A stretch of DNA of 8,874 nucleotides, taken from SIG440 sp045592585. Its GTDB lineage: Bacteria; Bacillota; Clostridia; Monoglobales; Monoglobaceae. The DNA lies in assembly GCA_045592585.1 (NCBI GenBank), contig JAZNVB010000024.1:1-8874 (forward strand). Reading direction: 5' to 3'. The notes beneath the pieces were generated by a model. It was not told where the DNA came from. It saw nothing but the letters and a program-made list of their open reading frames with translations, and made no database searches. Below are positions 1 to 5,620 of the stretch, in pieces. How positions within the stretch are numbered: the stretch's first letter is position 1; every line of letters begins with the position of its first letter. The position numbers were made by a program, and so were the translations under genes.

Positions 1-1427
1 GACCCGATTCCCGTCTTAACGAAATCGGTGACGAGGTTTTAGAACTGCTACTTGACCTTAATGCCAATGAAGAACAGCTTGACAGCCCCATTATCTATTG
101 CTCGGGCAGAGCAGGAACAGCATCATTAAGCCCAAGTCAGCAGGGTGAAGACCTGACCGTTCTTTTTGAAACAATCAAGAACTATATTCCGGCACCCGAA
201 GGCGACGAAACAGGCGAACTGCAAATGCTTGTTTCATCAATTGACTATAATGAATATGTGGGCAGAATTGCCATCGGCAGAATTGAACGGGGCTCAATCA
301 AACACAATCAGGAAGTTATGATTTGTGACTACCATCAAAAGCACGAGCCATACAAGGCAAAAATCGCCAATATTTATCAGATTGACGGTCTGGGCAGAAC
401 AGCCGTTGAAACCGCCAATGTGGGCGATATTATCTGTTTTTCGGGCGTGACCGATATTTCAATCGGCGATACCGTAACGACTGTTGCCGCTCCTGAGCCG
501 CTTCCCTTTGTAAAAATAGGCGAGCCCACCATTGAAATGACTTTCTCGGTAAACGATAGTCCGTTTGCAGGCAGAGAAGGTAAGTTTGTAACCTCTCGCC
601 AGATTCGTGAAAGACTGCACAGAGAGCTTCTTAAAGATGTGTCACTCCGTGTAGTTGACGGCGAAACCACCGACAGCTTCCGTGTTGCAGGCAGAGGCGA
701 AATGCACATTTCAATTCTTATTGAAACAATGCGCCGTGAAGGTTACGAATTCTCGGTAAGCACACCAAAGGTTCTTTACAAAACTATAAACGGACAGCAA
801 TACGAGCCAATTGAAAGACTGCTTATTGATGTTCCCGAAACATCCATGGGTGCAGTTATGGAAAAGATGGGCTCCCGGAAGGGTGAGCTTACCCATATGT
901 CACCTCAGGGCGACAGAATGAGGCTTGAATACCTTATCCCATCAAGAGGTCTGCTTGGTTACAGAAATGAATTCCTTACCGACACCAAGGGCGAAGGTAT
1001 TCTCAACTCGGTATTCTATGAGTATCAGCCCTATAAGGGCGATATAACCCGAAGATACACAGGCTCCCTTGTATCCTTTGACACAGGCGAAGCCGTTGGA
1101 TATGGCTTATTTAAAATTCAGGACAGAGGCTCGCTGTTTATTGACCCCGGAACCCCCGTTTATGAAGGTATGATTGTTGGTATAAACCCCAAGCTTGAGG
1201 ATATGGCGGTTAATGTTTGCAAAAAGAAGCAGTTGACAAACACCCGCGCATCAGGCAGCGACGAGGCGTTAAAGCTGGTTCCGCCAATAAGACTCAGTTT
1301 GGAGATGTGTATTGAATTCCTTGCCGACGACGAACTGTTGGAGGTAACACCAAAAAGTCTGCGCCTTAGAAAGCGTATTCTTGACACACAGCTTCGTCTT
1401 AAAGCAAAGGCAAGAGAGAAAAACTAA
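1..1427 (+). CDS. typA: TypA/BipA ribosome-associated GTPase, 3' part (5' end outside window)
   Basis: This is the C-terminal ~474 residues of the translational GTPase TypA (BipA), read in the frame starting at base 3; the full family length is about 605-615 residues, so roughly 130 are missing. The visible part opens with PDSRLNEIGDEV, which in this family directly follows the G4 NKxD motif, so G1-G4 lie off the left edge. The G5-like segment IIYCSGRAGTAS is at residues 34-45. The beta-barrel domain II follows (YNEYVGRIAIGRI), then GREGKFVTSRQIRERLHREL, GRGEMHISILIETMRREG, the BipA-specific C-terminal domain with YLIPSRGLLGYRNEFLTDT, and near the end TNTRASGSDEALKLVPP. TypA binds the ribosome at the EF-G site and assists 50S assembly and stress or cold adaptation; this is family knowledge. 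The reading frame is intact to TAA. No clear plus-strand intrinsic terminator follows, so read-through into apgM is possible. Confidence 0.97.
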   Translation, partial: PDSRLNEIGDEVLELLLDLNANEEQLDSPIIYCSGRAGTASLSPSQQGEDLTVLFETIKNYIPAPEGDETGELQMLVSSIDYNEYVGRIAIGRIERGSIKHNQEVMICDYHQKHEPYKAKIANIYQIDGLGRTAVETANVGDIICFSGVTDISIGDTVTTVAAPEPLPFVKIGEPTIEMTFSVNDSPFAGREGKFVTSRQIRERLHRELLKDVSLRVVDGETTDSFRVAGRGEMHISILIETMRREGYEFSVSTPKVLYKTINGQQYEPIERLLIDVPETSMGAVMEKMGSRKGELTHMSPQGDRMRLEYLIPSRGLLGYRNEFLTDTKGEGILNSVFYEYQPYKGDITRRYTGSLVSFDTGEAVGYGLFKIQDRGSLFIDPGTPVYEGMIVGINPKLEDMAVNVCKKKQLTNTRASGSDEALKLVPPIRLSLEMCIEFLADDELLEVTPKSLRLRKRILDTQLRLKAKAREKN

Positions 1428-1631
1428 CGTAAAAATTATTTTCACGAAAGGTGTAACGTGAAAAATCATGTTATACCTCCGGCGAAATTTATTGCACCGC
1501 CAGAGCTTTCGTGTCCATAAGGCACAAAATGGCGATGTGCACAATTTCCACTACACACCTTATCTGCCCACAATAAGGTGCGTGTATATTTTCAATTACT
1601 ATTCGTGGGCAGAAAGGCTATGGAAATTGAT
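1428..1631 (+). promoter_or_regulatory. Structured typA-apgM spacer, candidate leader RNA
   Basis: About 200 bases separate typA from the preferred apgM start and hold unusually many inverted repeats. Pairing A is 1439-1446 with 1457-1464 (TTTTCACG/CGTGAAAA, perfect). Pairing B is 1449-1457 with 1470-1478 (nine pairs, one G-U) and interleaves with A. A bulged long-range stem joins 1493-1501 with 1531-1541. Pairing C is 1556-1563 with 1573-1580 (CACCTTAT/ATAAGGTG, perfect). Pairing D is 1564-1571 with 1605-1612 (CTGCCCAC/GTGGGCAG, perfect) and places the loop of C against the bases just before the Shine-Dalgarno. I recognise no known riboswitch or T-box motif, no convincing sigma-A promoter, and no plus-strand U-tract terminator. 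Base pairing is seen by eye; any regulatory role is inference. Confidence 0.4.
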
Positions 1632-2834
1632 ATGAAATATATAGTAATCTTGTGCGACGGTGCAGCAGATACCCCCGTGGCAGAGCTTGGTAACAAAACC
1701 CCTTTAGAGGTGGCACACAAGCCAAACATCGACCGCTTGGCATCAATGGGCGAGGTGGGAATGGTAACAACTGTACCTGCAAATCTGCCCCCCGGCAGCG
1801 ACGTTGCAAACCTTGCGGTATTTGGTTATGACCCTCAAAAATATTATACAGGACGTTCTCCCCTTGAAGCAATGTCAATGGGTGTTCATCTTGAGCTTAC
1901 AGATACCACATTCAGAACCAATGTAGTAACCCTTTCAGACGAAGAAAATTACGAAGATAAAACAATGGTAGACTACAGCTCTGACGAAATCACCACCGAG
2001 GAATCATCACAGCTTATTGCAGCCGTAAACGAGGCTTTGCGCACCGAAGAATATGAGTTCTTCAGCGGTATAAGTTACCGTCATCTTATGGTTTGGCACA
2101 ACAAGGAAAACAATTTCTCACTTACACCTCCTCACGATATTTCGGGCAGATGTGTGAAAGACTACCTTCCTAAAGACGAAACCATTCTTAACCTTATGAA
2201 AAAGAGCCACGAGATTTTAAAAAATCATCCCGTGAACCTTGACCGCATAAAGAGAGGACTTAATCCGGCAAACTCCATCTGGATATGGGGCAATGGAACA
2301 AAGCCGGCTCTTGATACATATAAAGAAAAGTTTGGTCTTCAGGGCACAGTTGTTTCAGCCGTTGACCTTATTAAAGGTATCGGCGTTTGTGCCGGCCTTA
2401 ACAATGTGGATGTTATAGGCGCAACAGGAAATGTGCATACTAATTTTGACGGCAAGGCAGAAGCCGCAATCAAGGCTCTGCGTGGCGGTTCGGATTTTCT
2501 GTATGTTCATCTTGAAGCACCCGACGAGGCAGGTCACAGACACGAAATCGAAAACAAAGTGAAGGCTATTGAGCTTATTGACGAAAAAATCGTGGCACCA
2601 ATCTTAGATGCCCTCAGCAAAGACGGTGAAGAATTTGCAATGCTCATTATGCCCGACCATCCAACTCCTTTGGCAATAAGAACGCATACCTCCGACCCCG
2701 TACCGTATATAATATATAAAAGCGGTAATCACAGCGAACCAAAAGACCTCTCCTATACCGAGGCAGAGGCTCGCAAGACGGGAATTGTGGTTGAGCATGG
2801 ATATTCCCTTATTGAAAGGCTGACATCAAAATAA
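1632..2834 (+). CDS. apgM: Archaeal-type cofactor-independent phosphoglycerate mutase (or proposed homoserine kinase paralog)
   Basis: This 400-residue alkaline-phosphatase-superfamily enzyme of the ApgM group would interconvert 3- and 2-phosphoglycerate in the cytosol using metal ions and a phosphoserine intermediate. Visible motifs are the first metal-site CDGAAD (residues 8-13), the nucleophile region PGSDVANLAVFGYDP (54-68, Ser56 the likely phosphorylated serine), HLEAPDEAGHRHE (293-305), and MPDHPTP (340-346), carrying the remaining metal ligands. A closely related clade has been proposed to be homoserine kinase in bacteria lacking ThrB; here no threonine-pathway genes flank it, so the assignment rests on the fold only. 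MKYIVILCDG at 1632 is the usual family start; AGAAAGG at 1611-1617 lies 14 bases upstream, acceptable if it pairs with the 3' part of the anti-SD. ATG 1620 (only 2 bases from the SD) and GTG 1578 (no SD) are alternatives. It probably shares a transcript with ytvI. Confidence 0.92.
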   Translation: MKYIVILCDGAADTPVAELGNKTPLEVAHKPNIDRLASMGEVGMVTTVPANLPPGSDVANLAVFGYDPQKYYTGRSPLEAMSMGVHLELTDTTFRTNVVTLSDEENYEDKTMVDYSSDEITTEESSQLIAAVNEALRTEEYEFFSGISYRHLMVWHNKENNFSLTPPHDISGRCVKDYLPKDETILNLMKKSHEILKNHPVNLDRIKRGLNPANSIWIWGNGTKPALDTYKEKFGLQGTVVSAVDLIKGIGVCAGLNNVDVIGATGNVHTNFDGKAEAAIKALRGGSDFLYVHLEAPDEAGHRHEIENKVKAIELIDEKIVAPILDALSKDGEEFAMLIMPDHPTPLAIRTHTSDPVPYIIYKSGNHSEPKDLSYTEAEARKTGIVVEHGYSLIERLTSK

Positions 2835-2843
2835 AGCCCGATT

Positions 2844-2866
2844 ACCGCAAAAGGAGAGTTTGCGGT
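2844..2866 (+). promoter_or_regulatory. Hairpin presenting the ytvI Shine-Dalgarno in its loop
   Basis: ACCGCAAA at 2844-2851 and TTTGCGGT at 2859-2866 form a perfect eight-base-pair stem around the seven-base loop AGGAGAG. The loop contains the ytvI Shine-Dalgarno AGGAG (2852-2856), and the 3' arm covers the first two bases of the GTG start codon (2865-2867). Translation could therefore depend on opening this stem. The pairing is directly visible; its regulatory effect is inferred. Confidence 0.6.
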
Positions 2867-3950
2867 GACTGTTGAAAAAGTTCTTAAATATATAATTATC
2901 ACAGCAGGAATAGCGGCAGCGTTATTCCTGCTTCCTTTATTTATAAAAGTATTTGCACCTTTTATTGCAGCATTTTTTGTTGCCGCAGCTTGTCAGAACA
3001 TTGTGAAATTTCTGGAGCGCCGGTTTAAAATTAACAGAGGCATCAGTTCTGCTGCTTTAGTGACCGTTATTGTAGCATCTGTACTGGGGCTTTTGGGTAT
3101 TATTATATTTCAGGTTTTCTCTCAAGCAAAAAACCTGATTGTCAACCTTCCGGATACCATATCGGCATTCCGGATACAACTTAACAACCTGATTGAAAGA
3201 TTTAACGGATTTAAACTGTCACTTTCGTCTGAAACAGCGCAGCTTGTCAACTCAGCTCTTGCACAGCTTTGGGAATATGCTTCCTCACTTTCGGGCAGGA
3301 CTACCGCTTCGGTAATTGATGTGGCAACAAACTTTGTGACGGCTCTTCCCGGTATTCTTGTCTTTCTTGTTATGTTTATCCTAGGAACATTTTTCTTTAC
3401 CAAGGACTATCTTCTTGTTATAAACTTTTTAAAAGAAATCTTTCCCGCCGGTGCAATTCGTTTTACCGCAAAAATTAAAAAGATGTTTATGCACGCTTTC
3501 TCTTCGTATATAAAAGCGCAACTAATACTAATGCTGTTGACTGCATTTTTAGTAACAGCAGGTCTTTGGGTTGTTGGCAAGGATTATCCTTTGCTGTGGG
3601 GAATTGTCTGCGGGGCGGTGGATGCTTTGCCACTTTTGGGTACGGCAGTTATACTTATTCCCTGGGCTTTGATTTCGCTTATTTACGGAGATATGTATTC
3701 TTTTGTATCATTACTGATAATACAAGCGCTGGTCTTTGTTGTGCGTCAGCTTGCCGAGCCCAAAGTTATCAGCCGACAAATCGGGATTCACCCAATCATC
3801 ACATTGATCAGCATATATATCGGTCTGAAATTCTTTGGCATTACGGGTGCCGTCTTTGCCCCAATCGTCGCCCTTCTTGCCGTTAACTTTTATGTTTCAT
3901 ACAAAGAACAAAGCGGCTACGCCGCTCGCCGCAGGCGGCGGTCGGAGTAA
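2865..3950 (+). CDS. ytvI: AI-2E family / YtvI-like sporulation integral membrane protein
   Basis: This 361-residue polytopic membrane protein belongs to the AI-2E transporter (formerly UPF0118) family and most resembles the Firmicute sporulation protein YtvI, whose length is similar (~370). Two hydrophobic helices occupy about residues 8-43, another 60-85, then an amphipathic extramembrane stretch (86-155), and about five further helices (160-178, 218-237, 243-275, 280-294, 310-345). The family signatures DALPLLGTAVILIPW (253-267) and RQLAEPKVISRQIGIHPI (294-311) are clear. The substrate of YtvI proteins is not settled; autoinducer-2 transport should not be assumed. The start is GTG with AAGGAG 8 bases upstream, inside a hairpin. 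The gene follows apgM by 30 bases, so they are probably co-transcribed. Oddity: codons 349-361 (QSGYAARRRRRSE) and the stop lie inside a dispersed repeat copy, giving a basic tail that is not part of the family. Confidence 0.86.
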   Translation: MTVEKVLKYIIITAGIAAALFLLPLFIKVFAPFIAAFFVAAACQNIVKFLERRFKINRGISSAALVTVIVASVLGLLGIIIFQVFSQAKNLIVNLPDTISAFRIQLNNLIERFNGFKLSLSSETAQLVNSALAQLWEYASSLSGRTTASVIDVATNFVTALPGILVFLVMFILGTFFFTKDYLLVINFLKEIFPAGAIRFTAKIKKMFMHAFSSYIKAQLILMLLTAFLVTAGLWVVGKDYPLLWGIVCGAVDALPLLGTAVILIPWALISLIYGDMYSFVSLLIIQALVFVVRQLAEPKVISRQIGIHPIITLISIYIGLKFFGITGAVFAPIVALLAVNFYVSYKEQSGYAARRRRRSE

Positions 3951-4058
3951 TTGCGCTTTGTTTGTCCAAGTGCATTTCGGCATAGCCGAAAATTTTGCAC
4001 GGGCAATTAAATTAATGTTTTTGTATAATAGGAAATTACGCAATTTCCTATTATACAA
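3907..4058 (+). repeat. Dispersed structured repeat, copy 1
   Basis: This ~152-base element recurs at 5419-5566 in the same orientation with about 18 substitutions and a few small indels counted by eye. Module A (3907-3962) is bounded by a perfect nine-base inverted repeat, AACAAAGCG/CGCTTTGTT, enclosing GC-rich hairpins such as AGCGGC-tac-GCCGCT (3912-3926). Module B (3970-4000) is GTGCA...TGCAC around TTTCGGC-ata-GCCGAAA. Module C (4021-4058) is a perfect 17-base-pair AT-rich hairpin with loop ACGC. It overlaps the 3' end of ytvI and ends next to a terminator hairpin. There are no terminal inverted repeats across the whole unit and no transposase, so it is not an obvious IS or standard MITE; a non-autonomous or REP-like element is possible. 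Confidence 0.85.
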
Positions 4059-4059
4059 G

Positions 4060-4092
4060 AAAATGCAGATAGCTGACCGCTATCTGCATTTT
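4060..4092. terminator. Bidirectional intrinsic terminator between ytvI and the secreted-repeat protein gene
   Basis: A perfect 14-base-pair stem, arms 4060-4073 and 4079-4092, has a five-base loop (TGACC). The arms begin with AAAA and end with TTTT, so transcripts from either strand end in a U-run (UUUUCUUG on the minus strand, UUUUGUGGUUUG on the plus). It lies 17 bases past the minus-strand stop at 4110 and between convergent genes, as expected for a shared terminator. Confidence 0.78.
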
Positions 4093-4109
4093 GTGGTTTG
4101 TTTCCTTAA

Positions 4110-5312
4110 TTATTTTACAACAATTGATGTTGCGTTTGTAATAGGAGGAAGGCTCTTTGTCATTGCCTCTGCGTGTTCAACAGACGCAAGCTCTGTACCT
4201 ACATTTATATCCTCAAACTTCACATCGTTACCCTGTGCATCCTTGATGATAGTGGCATCCGAAACATTAAGGATAAGCAGTGAGTTCATTTCTTCAGCAA
4301 AGATTGTTATAGTCTTGCCCTCTGCATTCTTTTCAATAACAGTGGTTGTTTCCTTTTCAGCAAGCTGAATCTTTAATGCATTTGTGATGGGGGGAATGCT
4401 CATTGTCATGAAATCAGCACGTTCAACAATTATATCTGTACCTACTGCAATAACATCTGCGCCTGCCTCGTTGCCATCCTTATCAGTGATAACTGTTTCT
4501 TCTGATACATTAAGAACCACCTTGGAGTTCATAGCTGAATCAAAAATTGTGATTGTGCCGTTTTCGTAATCTTTTTCAATAACTGTGTAAACCACCGGAA
4601 CTTCTTCAGTTTCTGCCACTGTGCCCATAACCTGAATCTTCACTGCATTTGTCATAGGAGGAATACTCATTGTCATAAAGTCAGCATATTCAACCTTGAT
4701 TGTTGCATCCTTTACAAGGGCATCCTTGGTGAGTGCTGCACCGTTTTCATCAACGATAATAGTTTCTTCTGTTATGTTTACAACTACCTCTTCACCTCGT
4801 TTGCTGTCATTAACTGTGATTGAAAGGTTTCCGTTTTCAGTGGTTGTTTCAACGATAACCGCACCAACACTGTTGTCAATAACCGCAGAAACGTTCACGT
4901 CGCCGTTTTCAGCAATTGTAAATTCCTGCTTAAGAATCTCGCTGATAAAAAGTGCAGGAACATAAGTTCTGTCGTTCTTCATGAATGGTGCAGAACCAAG
5001 CTGCATGGGAGCTGTCTTTGAAAAAGTGTAAGCATCTTCTGTGGGCGAGAATGTTACATACACAGGCATCTTTACAACAGTTACCAATTCAGCATCGTTA
5101 TCCCAGAGAACTTCCATACCCAAAGCTTCGCAAAGAGTACGAACAGGAACAAATGTCATTTCATCTCTGGTAAGCACATTTGCGCCTTCTACCGTCTGGC
5201 CGTTTATAACGAGTGTTGCATCATCTGCTGCAAAAACTGCGCCTGTCATCATTACTGCTACCGCAAGAAGACCTGCGGCAATTCTTTTTACGTTTTTGAA
5301 AATGTTTTTCAT
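4110..5312 (-). CDS. Secreted copper-amine-oxidase N-terminal-domain protein with three C-terminal repeats
   Basis: This is a 400-residue exported protein of unknown function. Residues 1-28 form a signal peptide (KNVKR, hydrophobic core IAAGLLAVAVMMTG, likely cleavage after VFA). Residues about 33-140 match the small copper amine oxidase N-terminal (stalk) domain common on secreted Clostridial and Paenibacillus proteins: LVINGQTV, RDEMTFVPVRTLCEALGMEV, then DRTYVPALFISEIL. No catalytic amine-oxidase domain follows, so the family name implies neither copper binding nor oxidase activity. Residues 150-399 are three diverged ~76-residue repeats, each ending in a variant of MTMSIPPITNA. No SLH domain, sortase motif or C-terminal anchor is seen, so it is probably released or loosely wall-bound. 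ATG 5312 is chosen because AGAAAGGA (5323-5330) lies 10 bases upstream and it gives a clean signal peptide; a longer frame starts further upstream. It is monocistronic, with a terminator at 4060-4092. Confidence 0.86.
   Translation of the reverse strand: MKNIFKNVKRIAAGLLAVAVMMTGAVFAADDATLVINGQTVEGANVLTRDEMTFVPVRTLCEALGMEVLWDNDAELVTVVKMPVYVTFSPTEDAYTFSKTAPMQLGSAPFMKNDRTYVPALFISEILKQEFTIAENGDVNVSAVIDNSVGAVIVETTTENGNLSITVNDSKRGEEVVVNITEETIIVDENGAALTKDALVKDATIKVEYADFMTMSIPPMTNAVKIQVMGTVAETEEVPVVYTVIEKDYENGTITIFDSAMNSKVVLNVSEETVITDKDGNEAGADVIAVGTDIIVERADFMTMSIPPITNALKIQLAEKETTTVIEKNAEGKTITIFAEEMNSLLILNVSDATIIKDAQGNDVKFEDINVGTELASVEHAEAMTKSLPPITNATSIVVK
4116..4349 (-). repeat. Protein repeat 3 of 3 in the secreted protein
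   Basis: Residues 322-399 hold the last unit: VIEKNAEGKTITIFAEEMNS, LILNVSDATIIKDAQGND, then EAMTKSLPPITNATSIVV (382-399), ending one residue before the stop. Its closing motif has K and L where the other two have M and I. Confidence 0.78.
4365..4592 (-). repeat. Protein repeat 2 of 3 in the secreted protein
   Basis: Residues 241-316 hold the second unit: VIEKDYENGTITIFDSAMNS, VVLNVSEETVITDKDGNE, then DFMTMSIPPITNALKIQL (300-317). It is closest to repeat 3 in the first half and to repeat 1 in the closing motif. Confidence 0.8.
4629..4865 (-). repeat. Protein repeat 1 of 3 in the secreted protein
   Basis: Residues 150-228 form the first beta-rich unit: LSITVND, then VVVNITEETIIVDENG, then the closing motif DFMTMSIPPMTNAVKIQV (211-228). 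It aligns in order and spacing with the two later units and is the most diverged in its first half. Confidence 0.75.
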
Positions 5313-5418
5313 AATTGTTTTTTCCTTTCTTTTTTCAAAGTGTTTTTTTCGTTTTACATACATAATACCTTTCAGCTTGCCAAAAGGTTGCAAAAAAATA
5401 AAAAAAATTTTTTGCAGG
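5313..5418 (-). promoter_or_regulatory. AT-rich upstream region of the secreted-repeat protein gene
   Basis: This 106-base stretch must carry the gene's promoter. A -10-like TATTAT is at 5362-5367 (minus strand), but the nearest good -35-like hexamer, TTGCAA at 5388-5393, is 20 bases away, longer than the 17-base optimum, so the promoter call is weak. Runs of A and T upstream (5391-5413), which include a nine-base inverted repeat TGCAAAAAA/TTTTTTGCA (5389-5397 with 5408-5416), could act as an UP-like element. AGAAAGGA at 5323-5330 is the Shine-Dalgarno. Confidence 0.35.
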
Positions 5419-5566
5419 AACAAAGCGGCGACACCGCTCGCCTTGCGGCGGTCGTAGCATCCACGCTTTGTTTGCCCAAGTGCATTTCGGAAAAGCCGAA
5501 AATCTTGCACGGGCATTAAATCAATGTTTTTTATATAATAGAAAATTACGCAATTTCCTATTATAT
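5419..5566 (+). repeat. Dispersed structured repeat, copy 2
   Basis: This is the second copy of the element at 3907-4058, in the same orientation. Module A (5419-5472) keeps the outer AACAAAGCG/CGCTTTGTT pair, but its inner hairpin has lost one pair (AGCGG-cgaca-CCGCT). Module B (5480-5510) keeps GTGCA/TGCAC and a six-pair TTTCGG/CCGAAA core. Module C is an AT-rich hairpin with the same ACGC loop (5548-5551); its pairing can be extended to arms 5527-5547 and 5552-5572 with one A-C mismatch. The G-C pair 4023/4056 of copy 1 is A-T here (5533/5566), a compensatory change. It lies between the promoter region of the secreted-protein gene and the terminator of the membrane-protein gene. Confidence 0.85.
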
Positions 5567-5604
5567 AAAAAAAGCACCTCCAAAACTATCCCTTTTGAAG
5601 GTGC
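5567..5604 (-). terminator. Intrinsic terminator of the rsmE-membrane protein operon
   Basis: On the minus strand the arms 5593-5604 and 5574-5585 pair over 12 positions with one mismatch around a seven-base loop (5586-5592), followed at once by seven U residues (5567-5573). It lies 16 bases past the stop codon at 5621. Its T-tract also pairs into the AT-rich hairpin of the neighbouring repeat copy. Confidence 0.88.
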
Positions 5605-5620
5605 AGAACTATCTATTTTT

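Noticed and set aside
91..98. LIPRSDTE in PrmC in place of the commoner LIPRPDTE (residue positions given)
   Set aside because: This position varies among PrmC proteins and all catalytic motifs are intact, so it is not evidence of altered function.
1439..1464. TTTTCACG/CGTGAAAA stem as the typA terminator
   Set aside because: No run of U follows the stem on the plus strand, and the stem is weak in GC.
1492..1520. TTGCAC with a CCATAA-like -10 as a promoter for apgM
   Set aside because: The -10 is a poor match to TATAAT and no other nearby pair improves it.
3899..4062. Near-identical flanks ATACAAAGAA and ATACAAGAAA around repeat copy 1, suggesting a target-site duplication
   Set aside because: The right one lies within the AT hairpin arm, they differ by an indel, and copy 2 has no matching flanks.
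3835..4368. Plus-strand open frame of 177 codons across repeat copy 1 and antisense to the secreted protein
   Set aside because: It runs through palindromic repeat DNA and then the antisense of a well-supported gene; the similar peptide FLYNRKLRNFLLYKK also appears from copy 2, simply because the hairpin DNA is the same. No SD or domain was seen.
5388..5416. TGCAAAAAA/TTTTTTGCA inverted repeat as an intrinsic terminator
   Set aside because: It lies upstream of a gene rather than after one, its stem is nearly all A-T, and it is better explained by homopolymer runs near the promoter.
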